Part shown: positions 5,258-11,561 of the stretch, piece after piece
How the letters are laid out: each line of letters starts with the position of its first letter
Numbering within the stretch: the first letter of the stretch is position 1
From: an uncultured Chloroflexota bacterium
GTDB lineage: Bacteria; Chloroflexota; Dehalococcoidia; SM23-28-2; RBG-16-64-32
Direction of reading: 5' to 3'
DNA length: 11,561 nucleotides
Assembly (NCBI GenBank): GCA_913056415.1
Contig: CAJXNA010000038.1
Location: 1 to 11,561 of the forward strand
Translations under genes and position numbers: made by a program
The notes under the pieces: generated by a model
The model's database searches: none
Seen by the model: only the letters and a program-made list of their open reading frames with translations
Told to the model about the DNA's origin: nothing

Positions 5258-6544
5258 ATGAGCAGCGAGATCCGCTCCATACGCGCCCGCGAGATCCTGG
5301 ACTCCCGTGGGAACCCCACGGTAGAGGCGGAGGTGCGCCTGGCCGACGGCGCCCTGGGCCGCGCCGCCGTGCCCTCCGGCGCCTCCACCGGCGCCTACGA
5401 GGCGGTGGAGCTGCGCGACGGCGACCGCGACCGCTACGGCGGCAAGGGCGTCCTCAAAGCCGTCGCCAACGTCAACGATCTGATCGCACCAGCGCTGGCC
5501 GGGATGCCAGCCGAGGAGCAGGAGAGGGTGGACGCGACGCTCATCGCGCTGGACGGCACGCCCAACAAGTCGAAGCTGGGCGCCAACGCCATCCTGAGCG
5601 TCTCGCTGGCCGTGGCGCACGCCGCTGCCGACAGCGCCTCCCTTCCTTTATATCAATACTTATCGAAGGGCGCTGCGGAGCTCATGCCTCTGCCGCTGTT
5701 CAACATCCTGAACGGCGGCAGGCACGCCGAGGGGTCGGTAGAATTCCAGGAGTTCATGGTGGCCCCCATCGGCGCCGGCTCATTCGCCGAGGCGCTGCGG
5801 ATGGGGTCGGAGGTGTACCACGCCCTGGGCCGCATCCTGCACGACGAAGGGTCGCCCACGACGATCGGCGATGAGGGCGGGTACGCGCCGCCTCTGGCCC
5901 GCAACGATGACGCCGTGACGCTGGCGCTGAGAGCGATCGAGGCCGCGGGCTACCGCCCCGGCGATGACATCGCCCTCGCCATCGACCCGGCGACCTCAGA
6001 GCTGGAGGCGGACGGCCGCTACGTGCTGGCCCAGGAGGGCCGCACCCTGTCGCCGGAGGAGCTGGTCGATCTGTGGGAGGGCTGGCTGGACCGCTACCCT
6101 ATCGTCTCTATCGAGGACGGGATGGCCCAGGACGACTGGCCGGGCTGGCAGCTCCTCACCCAGCGGCTGGGCTCGCGGGTGCAGCTTGTCGGGGACGACC
6201 TGTTCGTGACGAACGTGGAGCGCATCCGCCGCGGCGTGGAGGAGGGCTCAGCCAACGCGGTGCTGATCAAGGTGAACCAGATCGGCACGCTGACGGAGAC
6301 GCTGGCGGCGATGGCGGAGGCGGGCAAGGCGGGCTGGTCTTGCGTTATGTCACATCGCAGCGGCGAGACGGAGGACACGACGATAGCGGACCTGGCGGTG
6401 GCCACGGGCTGCGGCCAGATCAAGTCCGGCGCCCCGGCCCGCGGCGAGCGCACGGCGAAGTACAACCGGCTGCTGCGCATCGAGGAGGAGCTGGGCGCGA
6501 AGGCCCGCTTCGCGGGGCGCGGTATACTGGTGCAGAGGAAGTAG
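5258..6544 (+). CDS. eno: Enolase (phosphopyruvate hydratase)
   Basis: A 428-residue protein of standard length that converts 2-phosphoglycerate to phosphoenolpyruvate in glycolysis and gluconeogenesis. The N-terminal domain carries ILDSRGNPTVEAEV (13-26) and the mobile loop VPSGASTGAYEA (38-49). The barrel shows NGGRHA (152-157), IGDEGGYAPP (203-212) with the acid/base Glu206, Mg ligands Asp243, Glu286 (SIEDGMAQDDW) and Asp313 (LVGDDLFVTN), the catalytic Lys338 (LIKVNQIGTLTET), SHRSGETED (365-373) and the C-terminal KSGAPARGERTAKYNRLLRI (389-408). All active-site residues are present. The segment after NGGRHA reads EGSVEFQEFMVAP, a lineage variant of the usual DNNVDIQEF type. No Shine-Dalgarno precedes the ATG, so it may be translated by coupling with the upstream gene. 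Confidence 0.97.
   Translation: MSSEIRSIRAREILDSRGNPTVEAEVRLADGALGRAAVPSGASTGAYEAVELRDGDRDRYGGKGVLKAVANVNDLIAPALAGMPAEEQERVDATLIALDGTPNKSKLGANAILSVSLAVAHAAADSASLPLYQYLSKGAAELMPLPLFNILNGGRHAEGSVEFQEFMVAPIGAGSFAEALRMGSEVYHALGRILHDEGSPTTIGDEGGYAPPLARNDDAVTLALRAIEAAGYRPGDDIALAIDPATSELEADGRYVLAQEGRTLSPEELVDLWEGWLDRYPIVSIEDGMAQDDWPGWQLLTQRLGSRVQLVGDDLFVTNVERIRRGVEEGSANAVLIKVNQIGTLTETLAAMAEAGKAGWSCVMSHRSGETEDTTIADLAVATGCGQIKSGAPARGERTAKYNRLLRIEEELGAKARFAGRGILVQRK
6523..6528 (+). promoter_or_regulatory. Possible -10 box for hicBA inside the end of eno
   Basis: TATACT lies 24 bases before the hicB ATG, exactly the distance of the same hexamer from the pcm ATG. No -35 or TGn extension is visible. It would allow the toxin-antitoxin pair to be expressed independently of eno. 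Confidence 0.25.
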
Positions 6545-6546
6545 TT

Positions 6547-6789
6547 ATGCTTACAGCCTACATTCGAGCCGCTATGGGAAAAGCCCAGTACAAGATTCTC
6601 GACGACGGCATGTATTTCGGGGAGATACCTGACTTTCAGGGTGTCTGGGCCAGCGAAGCGACCCTGGAGGAATGTCGCGGCATCCTCCAGGAGGTGCTAG
6701 AAGAGTGGCTGCTGCTCAAGCTTCGCGACAACGAAGAAGTGCCTGAGCTTGAAGGAATCGCCCTCTCTCCAAAAGCAATTAAGGCGTGA
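6547..6789 (+). CDS. hicB: HicB-family antitoxin
   Basis: An 80-residue protein of the short HicB / UPF0150 type. It opens with MLTAYIRAAMGKAQYKILDD, the hallmark start of this family, followed by YFGEIPDFQGVWASEATLEE (24-43) and a helix ending in LLLKLRDNEEVPE. This is the partial RNase-H-like fold that binds and neutralises HicA. It stops before the ribbon-helix-helix or helix-turn-helix DNA-binding domain found in longer HicB proteins, so it may not autoregulate directly. The ATG at 6547 has GAGG 8 bases upstream and fits the family, although the frame is open far upstream inside eno. It starts two bases after the enolase stop and overlaps hicA by four bases, so eno-hicB-hicA may be cotranscribed. 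Confidence 0.9.
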   Translation: MLTAYIRAAMGKAQYKILDDGMYFGEIPDFQGVWASEATLEECRGILQEVLEEWLLLKLRDNEEVPELEGIALSPKAIKA

Positions 6790-6995
6790 AGCCCGTCTCT
6801 CGCCGAGAACTCGTTCGCAGATTTCGAGAACTCGGCTTCGACGGGCCTATAAGCGGTGGACGGCACGCTTTCATGCAGAAGAACAAACTGAAGGTTCATA
6901 TCCCCGGAGAGCACCGACGCGACATCTCCGTGGCGCTGCAACGCGAAATCATTCGGCAAGCTGGAATAGCAGTGAAGGAGTGGCAGTCCGCCTGA
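6786..6995 (+). CDS. hicA: HicA-family mRNA interferase toxin
   Basis: A 69-residue double-stranded-RNA-binding-like toxin of the HicA / YcfA family, which cleaves mRNA when unbound. It begins with KPVSRRELVRRFRELGFDGP, then SGGRHAFMQ with the catalytic His27, a beta-strand LKVHIPGEH and the C-terminal helix ISVALQREIIRQAGI. The length is typical and the key His is intact, so it is likely active. It starts at GTG in a GTGA overlap with the hicB stop, the usual translational coupling that keeps antitoxin and toxin in step. Antitoxin-first order is the normal layout for this HicB type. Confidence 0.9.
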   Translation: MKPVSRRELVRRFRELGFDGPISGGRHAFMQKNKLKVHIPGEHRRDISVALQREIIRQAGIAVKEWQSA

Positions 6996-7035
6996 TCCTA
7001 TCTGTCACGGGCTGAATGCAGGAGGAGATCCCCAC

Positions 7036-7788
7036 ATGCCTATCGAGATCAAAAGCGTAGGAGTGCTCGGCGGCGGCGTCATGGGCGCAGGCATCGCCCA
7101 GGCGCTGGCCGTCGGCGGGCTGAAGGTCGCCGTCCGCGACATCAGCGACGAGCTGATCGAGAAGGCGCGCTCCACGATTGTCGACGGCCGCTACGGCCTG
7201 AAGCGGGGCGTCGAGCGGGGCAAGACCACGCAGGAGCAGATGGACGCCGCCATCGCCAACCTCTCCTTCACCACTAACCTGGACGACCTGAAGGACGTGG
7301 ACCTGATGATCGAGGCGGTGCCGGAGGACCTTGATCTGAAGAAGAAGGTCTGGGCCGAGGCGGACGGCGTCGTGCAGCCGCAGGCGGTGTTCGCCACCAA
7401 CACCTCCGGCCTGGTGATCGGCGAGCTGAACCAGGCGGTGTCGGAGTCGCGGCGGCCGCAGTTCATCGGCGCGCACTGGTTCAGCCCGGCGCCGGTGATG
7501 AAGCTCGTGGAGCTGGTGCACGCCCCCGAGACCGCCGAGGAGACGCTTCAGGCGCTGGAGTCGGTCTGCCAGCGCATCGGCAAGGCGAGCGTGCGAGTGA
7601 AGGACGCGCCCGGCAAGTACGGATTCATCGCCAACCGCGTCTACTTCGCGGCCGTGCGCGAGGCGCAGGCGGTGCTGGCGGAGGGGATCGCCTCCGCGGA
7701 GGACATCAACAAGGCGATGGTGCAGGGCTACAACTGGCCTATCGGCCCTCTGGCGATGGTGGAGGGTGCGCGCAAGGGCTGGCAGTAG
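7036..7788 (+). CDS. 3-hydroxyacyl-CoA dehydrogenase, C-terminally short
   Basis: A 250-residue NAD-dependent dehydrogenase that oxidises 3-hydroxyacyl-CoA to 3-ketoacyl-CoA in beta-oxidation or related pathways (3-hydroxybutyryl-CoA type). The Rossmann domain begins VGVLGGGVMGAGIAQALA (8-25) with the NAD-binding GxGxxG-type loop. All four catalytic positions are present: Ser124 (TNTSGL), His147 (GAHWFSPAP), Glu159 (KLVELV) and Asn200 (FIANR). The C-terminal helical domain is recognisable (GKYGFIANRVYFAAVREAQA, NWPIGPLAMV) but ends at ARKGWQ, about 35-40 residues short of the usual 280-290. The missing part normally helps dimerise and cover the active site. Either the enzyme is a natural short form or it was truncated. 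AGGAGG (7020-7025) supports the ATG at 7036. Confidence 0.88.
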   Translation: MPIEIKSVGVLGGGVMGAGIAQALAVGGLKVAVRDISDELIEKARSTIVDGRYGLKRGVERGKTTQEQMDAAIANLSFTTNLDDLKDVDLMIEAVPEDLDLKKKVWAEADGVVQPQAVFATNTSGLVIGELNQAVSESRRPQFIGAHWFSPAPVMKLVELVHAPETAEETLQALESVCQRIGKASVRVKDAPGKYGFIANRVYFAAVREAQAVLAEGIASAEDINKAMVQGYNWPIGPLAMVEGARKGWQ

Positions 7789-7814
7789 CGGTGCCCGTCC
7801 ACGCCACGCCCCGC

Positions 7815-7842
7815 AAGAACCTAGAACCCAGAACCAAGAACC
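7815..7842. repeat. Four tandem 7-base repeats (NAGAACC)
   Basis: Four units AAGAACC, TAGAACC, CAGAACC and AAGAACC follow each other directly in the gap between the dehydrogenase and the next gene. AGAACCTA (7816-7823) is also repeated in inverse as TAGGTTCT (7852-7859), just before the next ribosome binding site, so the leader could form an 8-base stem. The low-complexity array may be a mini-repeat or a slippage product. No regulator is known to me for it. Confidence 0.7.
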
Positions 7843-7876
7843 GGTGCGGCGTAGGTTCTGAGGAGAGGTGCAACGG

Positions 7877-8851
7877 ATGAAGATCTGGTCGCTGCTGCCC
7901 AGCGCTACCGAGATACTGTTCGCCCTCGGTCTGGGCGAGCAGGTGACCGGCGTCACCCACGAATGCGACTACCCGCCGCAGGCGGCGGCGAAGCCCCGCG
8001 TCACGATCAGCTACATCGACTCCGGGCGCCCCAGCGGGGAGATCGATGCCCAGGTAACCGAGTACTTCCAGGCCGGGCGGCAGATCTACGGGATCGACGA
8101 GAAGCGGCTGCGGACCGACCCGCCCGACCTCATCGTAACGCAGGACCTGTGCCCCGTTTGTGCCGTGTCGCCGTCCGACTTCAGCGGCCACCTTGAGACG
8201 GCCGACTGCCGGGCGGCCATCGTGACGCTCAACCCCAACCTGCTGGAAGACGTGCTGGACAACATCCTTCAAGTAGGAGAGGCGACCGACCGTCTCCGTG
8301 AGGCGGAGGCGCTGGTGGCGTCGCTCCGGGAGCGGATCGACGCTGTCCGCGCGGCAACAGAGGGCGAGCCGAGGCCGCGCGTGCTCTGCCTGGAGTGGCT
8401 GGGCCCGCCGATGCCCGCAGGACACTGGGTGCCCCAGATGGTGCAGATCGCGGGAGGCCACAGTGAGCCGATAGCAGCGGGTGAGCCCTCGCGCAAGCTG
8501 CCCTGGGAGGAGATGCGGGCCTGGGAGCCGGAGATCGTGGTTCTCATGCCCTGCGGCTTCGACGCCCAGAGGGCGGCGCGAGAGTCGGCCTGCCTGGCGC
8601 GGCTGGAGGGCTGGTTCCAGCTTCCGGCGCTGCGCAAGGGCCGGGTATACGCCATGAACGGCAACGCCTACTTCAGCCGCCCCGGCCCGCGACTGGTGGA
8701 CGGCCTGGAGATGCTCGCACGGTTGCTCCATCCGGAACGCTGGCCGCACCAGCCATCGGATGGCAGCATCCTCAAGCTCGTCTCACCGCCCGCCGGCAGC
8801 TCGAGCGTCGAGAACTGGGCTCCCCGCTTCGAACCTTCGCTGTCGCCATGA
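7877..8851 (+). CDS. Cytosolic cobalamin-binding-like protein (BtuF/periplasmic-binding fold, no signal peptide)
   Basis: A 324-residue protein of the PF01497 (BtuF / FepB-like) substrate-binding fold. It begins directly with the domain (MKIWSLLPSATEILFALGLG), with no signal peptide, lipobox or membrane segment, so it is predicted cytosolic, unlike transport-linked BtuF. Landmarks are VTHECDYPP (26-34), TQDLCPVCAVS (88-98), LEWLGPPMPAGHWVPQMV (172-189), AWEPEIVVLMPCGF (215-228) and AYFSRPGPRLVDGLEML (264-280). These define a bacterial group annotated as cobalamin-binding proteins whose role is unsettled. No permease or ATPase gene is beside it, which argues against an ABC importer. The CPVC pair could bind metal or be redox active. 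The ATG at 7877 is preferred over the in-frame GTG at 7868 because GAGGTG (7865-7870) fits it. It overlaps the next gene by four bases. The last 30 residues are low in recognisable structure. Confidence 0.8.
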   Translation: MKIWSLLPSATEILFALGLGEQVTGVTHECDYPPQAAAKPRVTISYIDSGRPSGEIDAQVTEYFQAGRQIYGIDEKRLRTDPPDLIVTQDLCPVCAVSPSDFSGHLETADCRAAIVTLNPNLLEDVLDNILQVGEATDRLREAEALVASLRERIDAVRAATEGEPRPRVLCLEWLGPPMPAGHWVPQMVQIAGGHSEPIAAGEPSRKLPWEEMRAWEPEIVVLMPCGFDAQRAARESACLARLEGWFQLPALRKGRVYAMNGNAYFSRPGPRLVDGLEMLARLLHPERWPHQPSDGSILKLVSPPAGSSSVENWAPRFEPSLSP

Positions 8852-9705
8852 GCGAGCGGCAGCCCCCGAAGATCGCGCCCTACACCTTTCCGGAGCGCTA
8901 CGAACTGCCCGGCCGCCCGGCGGACGCCTCGCCGACGGTACAGGACGCCCACCGCCAGACCCGGTTCCTCCTCGCACCCGACCTATCGCTGTTCGAGCGG
9001 GCGATGAACCTCCAGCTTGCCGTCGTGGCGGCCTCGGCGAAGAAGCGAAGCCCGGAGACGGCGGCGCTGCTGGGCTTCTGGTCGCGCACGTTCGCCTACC
9101 TGTCGGACGCCTGCATGCTGCTGAGCCGAGCCTCCTACCTCTCGTGTCCACCACTGCTGCGCGCCGCCTGCGACTGCCTAGCCGCCCAGCGCTCCCTGCT
9201 GGCTGAGGGCTTCGCCGAATACCACCAGTGGCTGGCCACGGCGCTGGGGAAGGACCGCAAGCACGCGGCCTCGCACATCGAGCTGGGCCGCTATCGGGCC
9301 GGCTCCGTGCTGGCCGAGGACGAACGCCTAGGGAGCGCCTACCGCCTCCTCACCGACCTGGCGATGCCGCACTTCGGCAGCACCGTTCTTCAGACCGCAC
9401 CGGACTCAAGCCAGCAGAAGCTGGCGCTCGCCTTCGCCGATAGCCTCTTCCACCTGGGATGGGCGGAGCTCATCGCCGGCTGGCTGCTCCTGCTGGCGGG
9501 CGCCCAGATGGAGACGGCGCTGGCGGCGGCGGAGTTCGAGGCCGGGGATGCGCTGCGAGAGGACGCGGCGCGGCTGCTGGAGGAGACGAGCCAAGCGCTG
9601 GCGAACTCGAGGCGGTGCCGCGCGGAGGAGCTAGGCGATGGGCGGCGCCTGATTCACAACTTCCGTCGGGCGGTCAGCGGCGCGCCCAAGCGAGTGCTGT
9701 TTTGA
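8848..9705 (+). CDS. Unrecognised alpha-helical protein coupled to the cobalamin-binding-like gene
   Basis: A 285-residue protein that I do not recognise. It starts in an ATGA overlap with the preceding stop, so the two are almost certainly translated together. After a Pro-rich N-terminus (1-40) it looks almost wholly helical: FERAMNLQLAVVAASAK (49-65), AYLSDACMLLSRASYL (83-98), then SCPPLLRAACDCLAAQRSLL (99-118) with three Cys. A hydrophobic helix at about 204-220 (LGWAELIAGWLLLLAGAQ) might be a single membrane segment or a buried core helix. A charged C-terminal stretch (250-285) ends in the basic AVSGAPKRVLF. The Arg/Cys pattern recalls helical domains of unknown function, but no catalytic motif is seen. 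The stop lies 20 bases from the convergent transporter gene. Confidence 0.8.
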   Translation: MSERQPPKIAPYTFPERYELPGRPADASPTVQDAHRQTRFLLAPDLSLFERAMNLQLAVVAASAKKRSPETAALLGFWSRTFAYLSDACMLLSRASYLSCPPLLRAACDCLAAQRSLLAEGFAEYHQWLATALGKDRKHAASHIELGRYRAGSVLAEDERLGSAYRLLTDLAMPHFGSTVLQTAPDSSQQKLALAFADSLFHLGWAELIAGWLLLLAGAQMETALAAAEFEAGDALREDAARLLEETSQALANSRRCRAEELGDGRRLIHNFRRAVSGAPKRVLF

Positions 9706-9725
9706 GCGCGACGCAGCCCGGCTCA

Positions 9726-11561
9726 CTACTCCCTGCCGTCGGCAAGCATGACATCCGCAGCAGCCGGCGCGGGTCGCGCCTTCGGCGCCCTGCCGCCTTC
9801 CACCCGCATGTCCGGCAGCCAGTGCAACCAACTGGGTAGGTACCAGTTCAGGTCGCCCAGGAGCTGCATGCTCGCGGGCACCAGCACAGACCGGATGATC
9901 GTAGCGTCCAGGATCACCGCTACCGCCATCCCGAAGCCTACCTGCTGCAGCGATACGGTGTCGCCCATAGCAAAGCCCGAGAACACGGCCACCATGATCA
10001 GCGCCGCCTCGGTGATAATCCCGGCTGTCGATCGCACACCGAACGCCACGGACGCGGCGTTATCGCCCGTCCGGTCGAACCGCTCCCTGATCCGGCTCAG
10101 CAGGAACACGTGGTAGTCCATCGACAGCCCGAACAGGAAGGCGAACAGGAACAGCGGCAGCCAGGCCTCGATCGTCTCCGTACGCTGGAAACCGAAGATC
10201 TCGTTCCCCACGCCGTGCTGGAACACAAGGACCAGCAGGCCGTAGGCGGCGCCGACCGACAGCAGGTTCATGATCAGCGCTTTCACCGGCACCACCAACG
10301 ACCGGAACACGACGAGCAGCAGCAGGAAGCTGAGACCCAGCACGAACGCGAACACGATCGGCGTGTAGGTTCGGATGACATCGAACATGTCCTCGGTATG
10401 GGCGGTAGCGCCGGTAACCAGTACGTCCGCATCCACGCCGGCGAACGCGGCCGGGATATGCTCGCTTCGCAGCCGCTTGATCGCGTCGTGCGCAGTATCA
10501 GCGTCCGGATCGCCCACGATCAGCGCCGACACAAGCGCGAGATCGCCGGCGTCGTTCGTTTCCACCGTCGCCTCTCCGAACATCGCATCCCCGTCCAACG
10601 CGACCAGCAGGCGTTCGATCCCCTGTTGAACCGGCTGCGAGCCGATGTCCTCGGCGTCCACCACAATCTCCGCAGGCGAGATGAGCCCGGCGGAGAAGTC
10701 ATTGTCGAGCGTCTCGAAAGCGCGGCGTGACTCCGTGTCCTCCGGCAGGGTGCTCACGCCGGCCAGCCCCGTGCTGATCGTGACCAAAGGGGCCGCAACA
10801 GCCAGGAGAATCGCCACGGCGCCAACGGCGCTAATCACGGGGTGAGCCATGACGGCGGTCGCCACCCAACCCCAGAAGCCGCCTTCGTCCCCAGCGGAGC
10901 GGCCGCGCTGCAACAGAGGTAATCGCAACGCGTTGATGCGGTCGCCCAGCAGGCTCAGCACGGCCGGCAGCAGGGTCAGCGCCGCCAGTACGGCGAAAAT
11001 GGCGACGACGATCGCCCCGGTGGCCAGGCTGCGGTAGATGTTCATCGGCACGATAAACAACCCCATCAGGCCCACAATCACCGCGCCCCCCGAGAAGAGC
11101 ACCGCCCTGCTCGCGGTCGCCCCTGCCCTTGCGATCGCCTCCTCCTTCACGAGGCCGCTTCGCCGCTCCTCGCGGAAGCGATGGACGATGAACAGCGAGT
11201 AGTCGATGCCCAGCGCCAGGCCGATAATCGTGAGTATGTTGACGACCATGAAGTTCAGCTCGAACGCCTGCCCGATCAGCGCCACGGTACCCACCGCCAC
11301 GACGATAGCCAGCAGCGCCAGGATGATCGGGACGCCGGCGGCGACCGCCGCGCCGAACACCAGCAGCAGGATAAGCAGCGCTATAGGCAGAGCGATGAGC
11401 TCGCCTTGCTGGAGGTCCTCCGCCGACAGATCGTTCATCGTGCGCTGGATACTGCCGTTACCGGCCGTCAGGACCTCGAAGCCTTCCCGCCCGTTCGCCT
11501 CCTCCACCAGCTCCACCAGCGGTCCCACGTTGTCGGACGCATCCTCGACATCGCCCGCGAC
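9726..11561 (-). CDS. MMPL/RND-type membrane transporter, N-terminus beyond the right edge
   Basis: The minus frame is open from the right edge to a TAG at 9728-9726, giving 611 residues. The beginning of the protein, including TM1 and the first part of the first periplasmic domain, is outside the window. The visible part starts at the end of the first periplasmic loop. It then has a first membrane bundle with ALLILLLVFGAAVAAGVPII and NILTIIGLALGIDYSLFIVH (about residues 109-128), a second periplasmic domain (about 260-395) and a second bundle with the matching LFAFLFGLSMDYHVFLLSR (about 471-490). The two GxxxDY / FGLSMDY motifs are the proton-relay hallmark of the MmpL branch of RND transporters. 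Such proteins export lipids or hydrophobic compounds using the proton gradient. Substrate is not deducible. The cytosolic tail ends in a basic Pro/Ala stretch. It converges on the unknown gene with a 20-base gap lacking a visible terminator. Confidence 0.92.
   Translation of the reverse strand, partial: VAGDVEDASDNVGPLVELVEEANGREGFEVLTAGNGSIQRTMNDLSAEDLQQGELIALPIALLILLLVFGAAVAAGVPIILALLAIVVAVGTVALIGQAFELNFMVVNILTIIGLALGIDYSLFIVHRFREERRSGLVKEEAIARAGATASRAVLFSGGAVIVGLMGLFIVPMNIYRSLATGAIVVAIFAVLAALTLLPAVLSLLGDRINALRLPLLQRGRSAGDEGGFWGWVATAVMAHPVISAVGAVAILLAVAAPLVTISTGLAGVSTLPEDTESRRAFETLDNDFSAGLISPAEIVVDAEDIGSQPVQQGIERLLVALDGDAMFGEATVETNDAGDLALVSALIVGDPDADTAHDAIKRLRSEHIPAAFAGVDADVLVTGATAHTEDMFDVIRTYTPIVFAFVLGLSFLLLLVVFRSLVVPVKALIMNLLSVGAAYGLLVLVFQHGVGNEIFGFQRTETIEAWLPLFLFAFLFGLSMDYHVFLLSRIRERFDRTGDNAASVAFGVRSTAGIITEAALIMVAVFSGFAMGDTVSLQQVGFGMAVAVILDATIIRSVLVPASMQLLGDLNWYLPSWLHWLPDMRVEGGRAPKARPAPAAADVMLADGRE

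Noticed and set aside
4330..5388. Long minus-strand open frame (352 codons) opposite the protease, SLOG and enolase starts
   Set aside because: It spans three well-supported plus-strand genes, its translation is Arg/Ala/Gly-rich low-complexity sequence, and it has no domain. Typical antisense openness in GC-rich DNA.
5643..5668. AT-rich patch inside enolase resembling an internal promoter
   Set aside because: It codes the conserved-type LYQYLSK segment and has no spaced -35/-10 pair or following gene start.
6073..6546. Upstream extension of hicB into enolase
   Set aside because: The frame is open, but the extension is low-complexity out-of-frame enolase sequence. Family start, Shine-Dalgarno and spacing all favour 6547.
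6949..7956. Minus-strand open frame (335 codons) opposite the dehydrogenase
   Set aside because: Translation is rich in Leu/Arg/His and Ala with no motif, and it lies entirely over a gene with clear catalytic residues.
7739..8749. Minus-strand open frame (336 codons) opposite the cobalamin-binding-like gene
   Set aside because: Shadow of the plus-strand gene, with no recognisable protein features.
9706..9725. Convergent gap considered for a bidirectional terminator
   Set aside because: Only 20 bases, no inverted repeat or T-run visible.

Overview
The window is GC-rich, gene-dense bacterial chromosome with short intergenic gaps and several operon-like 4-base stop/start overlaps. I infer a free-living bacterium, most likely a Chloroflexota (Dehalococcoidia-like) lineage. 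The reasons are the combination of a membrane-anchored cupredoxin, a cytosolic cobalamin-binding-type protein, a short HicB/HicA pair, an MMPL exporter and a lipoprotein with an immune-inhibitor-A-like C-terminus. No rRNA or other phylogenetic marker beyond enolase and Pcm is present, so this placement is tentative.

Layout. 1-334 (minus) is the 5' part of an unrecognised gene that leaves the window on the left. It lies 13 bases behind a minus-strand membrane-anchored cupredoxin (348-821), so the two look like one operon. A 112-base divergent promoter region then leads into pcm (934-1614, plus). A lower-GC spacer of about 200 bases with two inverted repeats and a 12-base palindrome precedes a XerC/XerD-type tyrosine recombinase (1816-2766), which has an almost ideal Shine-Dalgarno sequence. 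Next comes a secreted lipoprotein zinc metalloprotease (2791-4689), then a SLOG/LOG-type nucleotide-binding protein (4738-5229) and enolase (5258-6544). A hicB-hicA toxin-antitoxin pair (6547-6995) sits only two bases behind enolase. A short 3-hydroxyacyl-CoA dehydrogenase (7036-7788) follows, then a two-gene unit of a cytosolic cobalamin-binding-like protein (7877-8851) and an unknown helical protein (8848-9705). A convergent minus-strand MMPL/RND-type transporter (9726 to the right edge) closes the window.

How the genes work together. Most are housekeeping or stand-alone functions: protein repair (Pcm), chromosome dimer resolution (Xer), glycolysis (enolase) and fatty-acid or hydroxyacyl-CoA oxidation (HAD). 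The linked accessory units are the cupredoxin plus its unknown partner, the HicBA module, and the cobalamin-binding-like protein translationally coupled to the unknown 285-residue protein. Small palindromic repeats occur at gene boundaries (4659-4679, 5230-5246, 7815-7842) and look like dispersed genomic repeats. I see no tRNA, rRNA, CRISPR array, insertion sequence or phage module. The least explained parts are the edge ORF at 1-334, the coupled pair at 7877-9705, and the overlapping hairpins at the start of the protease gene.
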